From assembly GCF_019879105.1 (NCBI RefSeq), contig NZ_CP082247.1, positions 248,001 through 312,000 of the forward strand: a DNA stretch of 64,000 nucleotides. The letters run 5' to 3'. Shown in pieces: positions 61,516-64,000 of this stretch. Made by a program: the position numbers and the translations under genes. The notes below the pieces were generated by a model, which was given only the letters and a program-made list of their open reading frames with translations, searched no databases and was not told where the DNA came from. Origin of the DNA: Natrinema sp. SYSU A 869. Its GTDB lineage: Archaea > Halobacteriota > Halobacteria > Halobacteriales > Natrialbaceae. How positions within the stretch are numbered: position 1 is the stretch's first letter; every line of letters starts with the position of its first letter.

Positions 61516-62462
61516 ACAGTGATCTCATAGTCTCTGGCCGTTTGTTTGAAGTCTTCCCATTTGGGCAATTGCTCAGTTGTTGTGGTTCCGTCTGTCTCTA
61601 AGTATTCGATGAGTTCATCGACGATAGCGCACAGATCGTTTGTTGCTTCGGGGAGATAGTGTTCAGCACGCTCCCGCAGTGCCGTTCGTTCGATGTCCTG
61701 TTGTTGCATCAATAAGAGGCAGTACATTCGGTACCGGGGGCCGTCATCGATCAGCAGTGTGTGACAGACTAATTCTGCGGGAGTGATCTCGGAGAGTCGA
61801 TCCGTCCGGAAGTAGTGTCGCCGGTCCCTGGTGAGAAGCGGGACATCGAACGCTTCAAACAGGGCAGGCCCGGTCAAGTAAAATCCGTCGGCAGTAACGT
61901 CACTATCGCAGGCGAAAAGGAATTCGTCGTGTGTTTCCCAGAGAAAGTTAAGTCCACTTGCGTGTCGCTGTGCTTCACGACGATGTTTCTGGTGGAGCAG
62001 CCCTCGAGCAATCGGGGCCAACACTGCAAACGGATCATTGAGACGATACTGGGACTTCGATTTTCCAATGACACCAACGTGCTGAAAGTCATCTAACCGA
62101 CGGTATATCGTCGCCTGACTAACACCACTCAGTTCGGCTAACTCGGTTGCGGTCCGCCCTTGATCGAGATAATAGAGCACGAGTAGCCCAGCGCCAGCAA
62201 TGAGATCGGGTAGATCCATGTGGCTATATTCCGTGAGAAGCCCCTCGAGTTGCTCGATTGGTTCGATATCCGTAGGAGAAACCAACTTTTGTCGACCGCT
62301 TTGCTTGGTTTGGACGTACCCGTAGGCTTCTAATTCGGAGACAACACGTGAGGTGTGGCCAGCGCTCCAATCGAGTTGATCAGCGAGCGTACTGATACCC
62401 ACTTCCGGCCCACCCCTCACTATAAGATATGATAATAGGCGAAAATGACTCTTTTCTACCAT
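61512..62462 (-). CDS. HTH regulator paired with a nucleotidyltransferase
   Basis: 316 residues with two helix-turn-helix regions: GISTLADQLDWSAGHTSRVV followed by a wing (YVQTKQSGRQKLV) at the N-terminus, and TATELAELSGVSQATIYRRL near residue 110. A C-terminal alpha/beta part contains FDVPLLTRDRRHYF. The start at 62462 follows an AT-rich promoter-like stretch (TTTATAA). Coupled to the nucleotidyltransferase gene, it resembles the organisation of AbiE-type and DUF6036-type systems, in which an HTH protein controls a nucleotidyltransferase toxin. Confidence 0.75.
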   Translation of the reverse strand: MVEKSHFRLLSYLIVRGGPEVGISTLADQLDWSAGHTSRVVSELEAYGYVQTKQSGRQKLVSPTDIEPIEQLEGLLTEYSHMDLPDLIAGAGLLVLYYLDQGRTATELAELSGVSQATIYRRLDDFQHVGVIGKSKSQYRLNDPFAVLAPIARGLLHQKHRREAQRHASGLNFLWETHDEFLFACDSDVTADGFYLTGPALFEAFDVPLLTRDRRHYFRTDRLSEITPAELVCHTLLIDDGPRYRMYCLLLMQQQDIERTALRERAEHYLPEATNDLCAIVDELIEYLETDGTTTTEQLPKWEDFKQTARDYEITV

Positions 62463-62661
62463 GTGGTCTCATATTACGCAAACAATTTATAAAACCCTTT
62501 CGTTATTTGAGACGATATGGCTGAAATCCAATAAGTGAGGTTCCAAACATTACTGATAGCTCACCTATACAATAGCTAGACGCTTTATGATGAAAACAGT
62601 TGACACCAAGGGTGATATCACCGACGGTATCGAGGCGCTTGGTCGGGGCGACGTGAACCCC

Positions 62662-63102
62662 TTATTCCGTACATTCCTCGATGGTAGCAAGCACGAGGGG
62701 CAGAACTCGGAGAGGATGAAACCGATTCTCGCCTGGATGATGAGATGGTGGCATCAACGTTTGAACGTTGTCTGACCCACTGTCTGATACTTTAATTTCT
62801 TCCGTGTCAGGGAGATGTGTCCATCGGAGGAGTGGAGATGCACCGTTTGCCCGATTCGTCTGATACGTGATGATGAAATCCTTTGTCTCGTACCATCGAA
62901 CCTCGAGAATGCCAGGTGCTGTCGGCGAACCTCGGTCACTAACAGTTGCACGTACCAGACGCGGATGAGATCGGTGTGGCTCGAGGCTGACGTTCTCGAT
63001 CCCCTCACGACGACTCAGAAAGCGGTGAATCACTTGCAGGGATTCCCTATCCGGATTGGTGTCCCAGCGCTTGATCGTCGGGACGTGGTTCGTGGTCGTC
63101 AT
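62662..63102 (-). CDS. Uncharacterised protein, first reading of a coupled pair
   Basis: 146 residues. EVRWYETKDFIITYQTNRAN followed by RWTHLPDTEEIKVSD and PPSHHPGENRFHPLRVLPLV is a pattern I associate with small haloarchaeal proteins that have no assigned role (roughly the DUF7718 type, held loosely). Its start overlaps the end of the next gene by 4 bases (63099-63102), so the two are translated together. Confidence 0.6.
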   Translation of the reverse strand: MTTTNHVPTIKRWDTNPDRESLQVIHRFLSRREGIENVSLEPHRSHPRLVRATVSDRGSPTAPGILEVRWYETKDFIITYQTNRANGASPLLRWTHLPDTEEIKVSDSGSDNVQTLMPPSHHPGENRFHPLRVLPLVLATIEECTE

Positions 63103-63497
63103 TGCGACTCGAATGATGCATGGTCATTGGTATGGGTCTCAACGAACGCCGATATCAGACGACCGTCGTTCTGTTGGAGCTGGCGTGCTGCTTCGTAGAG
63201 GCGGATATTCCGTTGAATACCGTTCCATGTACCGATCGCCTGCATCAGTTCATGTGTTGGCCGATCACTGTCTGATCTGTATACCGAGGCGGTATCCGGT
63301 CCTTCGACGCCGAATTCTTCTTTTAGTTCGGCTTCTTTCGCTTCCAGCTCACGCACCTGCTCGACGAGATCCTGGACCGAGTGACCTTCCGCGATCTGGG
63401 TTACCTCCCGCCATTCTAGGTACGCGTCGTTCCGACTGTCGCCATGGAACGGACAGTCACAGAATCCATCGCGAGCGACCGTGACGGCAGCGCCCAC
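63099..63497 (-). CDS. Uncharacterised protein with coiled coil, upstream member of the pair
   Basis: 132 residues. DGFCDCPFHGDSRNDAYLEW near the N-terminus has two Cys and a His that could bind metal. A central coiled coil reads LVEQVRELEAKEAELKEEFG, and the rest is helical (HELMQAIGTWNGIQRNIRLY). No family is assigned. Together with the overlapping gene it may form a toxin-antitoxin or regulatory pair; there is no direct support for a function. Confidence 0.55.
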   Translation of the reverse strand: MGAAVTVARDGFCDCPFHGDSRNDAYLEWREVTQIAEGHSVQDLVEQVRELEAKEAELKEEFGVEGPDTASVYRSDSDRPTHELMQAIGTWNGIQRNIRLYEAARQLQQNDGRLISAFVETHTNDHASFESQ

Positions 63498-63618
63498 GAC
63501 CCGGGTCGTGACGCCGAAGAACGGCTCCTCGAGACGCTTGCTGGATGAAAAGCGCGTAGTCAGGACTGAGTCGGCGTAATCGGCGTAGTCGGCGCAGAAA
63601 GAGGGGACACGCTACAGG

Positions 63619-64000
63619 TCAGAGGATGTTCCGGATCGCGCCACGTGCGAGCGTCGGAAGCTGGCCGACGATCGCGGGGAACGTGAGCCCGAGCTGTTCG
63701 GCCATCGACGACTGGTCGAAGTAGACCCTGAGGGACTCGATCCCGTCCTCGGAGACGGTAAAGACGTCGACACCCTCGAGTTCGACCGTGTTCCCCGTCG
63801 ACGGAAGTCCGTTGAACGGCCCCGTGTGAGTTCCGTGCAGGGTCCACTCGAGGACGAACACGCCCTCGACGTCCGTCGACAGTAGATCGTGGTCGCCAAA
63901 GTGAACGTCCGGAAACCCTCTCACAGTCTCCACGACCCACTTACCAATCTCGGTACCCGTCCGCGGTTCGTCGAACGGCGGGGCGGTGACGGTTCCTCCG
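63619..64000 (-). CDS. SnoaL-like ester cyclase, 5' end outside the window
   Basis: The frame stays open to the window edge (GGTVTAPPFDEPRTGTEIGK, then WVVETVRGFPDVHFGDHDLL), so the start lies beyond 64000. Later motifs are VFVLEWTLHGTHTGPFNGLP and GVDVFTVSEDGIESLRVYFD, then FDQSSMAEQLGL at the end, the SnoaL-like NTF2 fold. It differs from the SnoaL-like protein at 17233. Substrate unknown. Confidence 0.8.
   Translation of the reverse strand, partial: GGTVTAPPFDEPRTGTEIGKWVVETVRGFPDVHFGDHDLLSTDVEGVFVLEWTLHGTHTGPFNGLPSTGNTVELEGVDVFTVSEDGIESLRVYFDQSSMAEQLGLTFPAIVGQLPTLARGAIRNIL

Noticed and set aside
1-64000. rRNA, tRNA or replication origin genes
   Set aside because: No tRNA-like cloverleaf, rRNA segment or Orc1/Cdc6 or Rep protein was recognised by reading; a covariance-model search would be decisive.

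Overview
The window reads as haloarchaeal DNA, most likely an accessory replicon or an insertion-sequence-rich island of a member of the Natrialbaceae/Halobacteria. The support is acidic predicted proteins, haloarchaea-typical families (HTH-10 bacterio-opsin-activator-like regulators, HalOD1 domains, halocyanin, haloarchaeal insertion sequences), TATA boxes about 25-30 bases before start codons with little or no leader, and AT-rich spacers. No rRNA, tRNA or replication initiator gene was seen, so replicon type is inference.

Layout. 0-5.7 kb: an HD hydrolase gene split by a 383-bp IS200/IS605-type palindromic element, PadR and VOC genes, a small palindromic element, a 5 x 36-bp tandem repeat directly before a Cys/Met PLP enzyme, and a MOSC protein. 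5.9-20.7 kb: four transposase loci of four types (two IS4-like, one TnpB-only, one ISH3-like) around amino-acid genes (threonine synthase, asparaginase, D-threonine-aldolase-like) and a tyrosine recombinase operon. 20.9-26.5 kb: an ArsR/double-SRPBCC operon followed by a graveyard of truncated genes. 24-39 kb: a stress and sulfur region with several UspA genes, an MFS transporter, a rhodanese/metallo-beta-lactamase (MBL) persulfide dioxygenase with a divergent HTH-10 gene, a UbiB kinase and a geranylgeranyl-reductase-like flavoprotein. 39.5-51.7 kb: a regulator, a copper/thiol group (His-rich halocyanin, SHOCT, thioredoxin, DUF1684, DCC), a potassium channel, and a sulfur module (PiT permease, two YeeE/YedE half-proteins, rhodanese-MBL, divergent TusA and DsrE). 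52-64 kb: a beta-CASP nuclease, a Tat-exported propeller protein, IS6-type copies, a SWIM zinc-finger operon, an HTH-10/HalOD1/zinc-ribbon cluster, and an HTH plus nucleotidyltransferase pair.

How the genes may work together. The 47-51.5 kb module fits import of sulfur anions and intracellular sulfane-sulfur relay and oxidation. Its divergent promoter region carries copies of a short inverted repeat (ATTG-N2-CAAT type) that also sits before the HTH gene at 39.5 kb, which suggests a regulon. Two identical IS6-type copies in the same orientation bracket most of the copper/thiol/sulfur cargo.

Caveat. Many genes carry one or two frameshifts and nearly all behave as single-base deletions, often in homopolymers. 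Some 'pseudogenes' here may therefore be intact genes with sequencing errors. The clearly truncated remnants are real decay. The most unexpected signal is that the ISH3-like and IS6-like transposase genes are laced with long perfect intragenic hairpins, one of which keeps its pairing in a diverged relative through paired synonymous changes.
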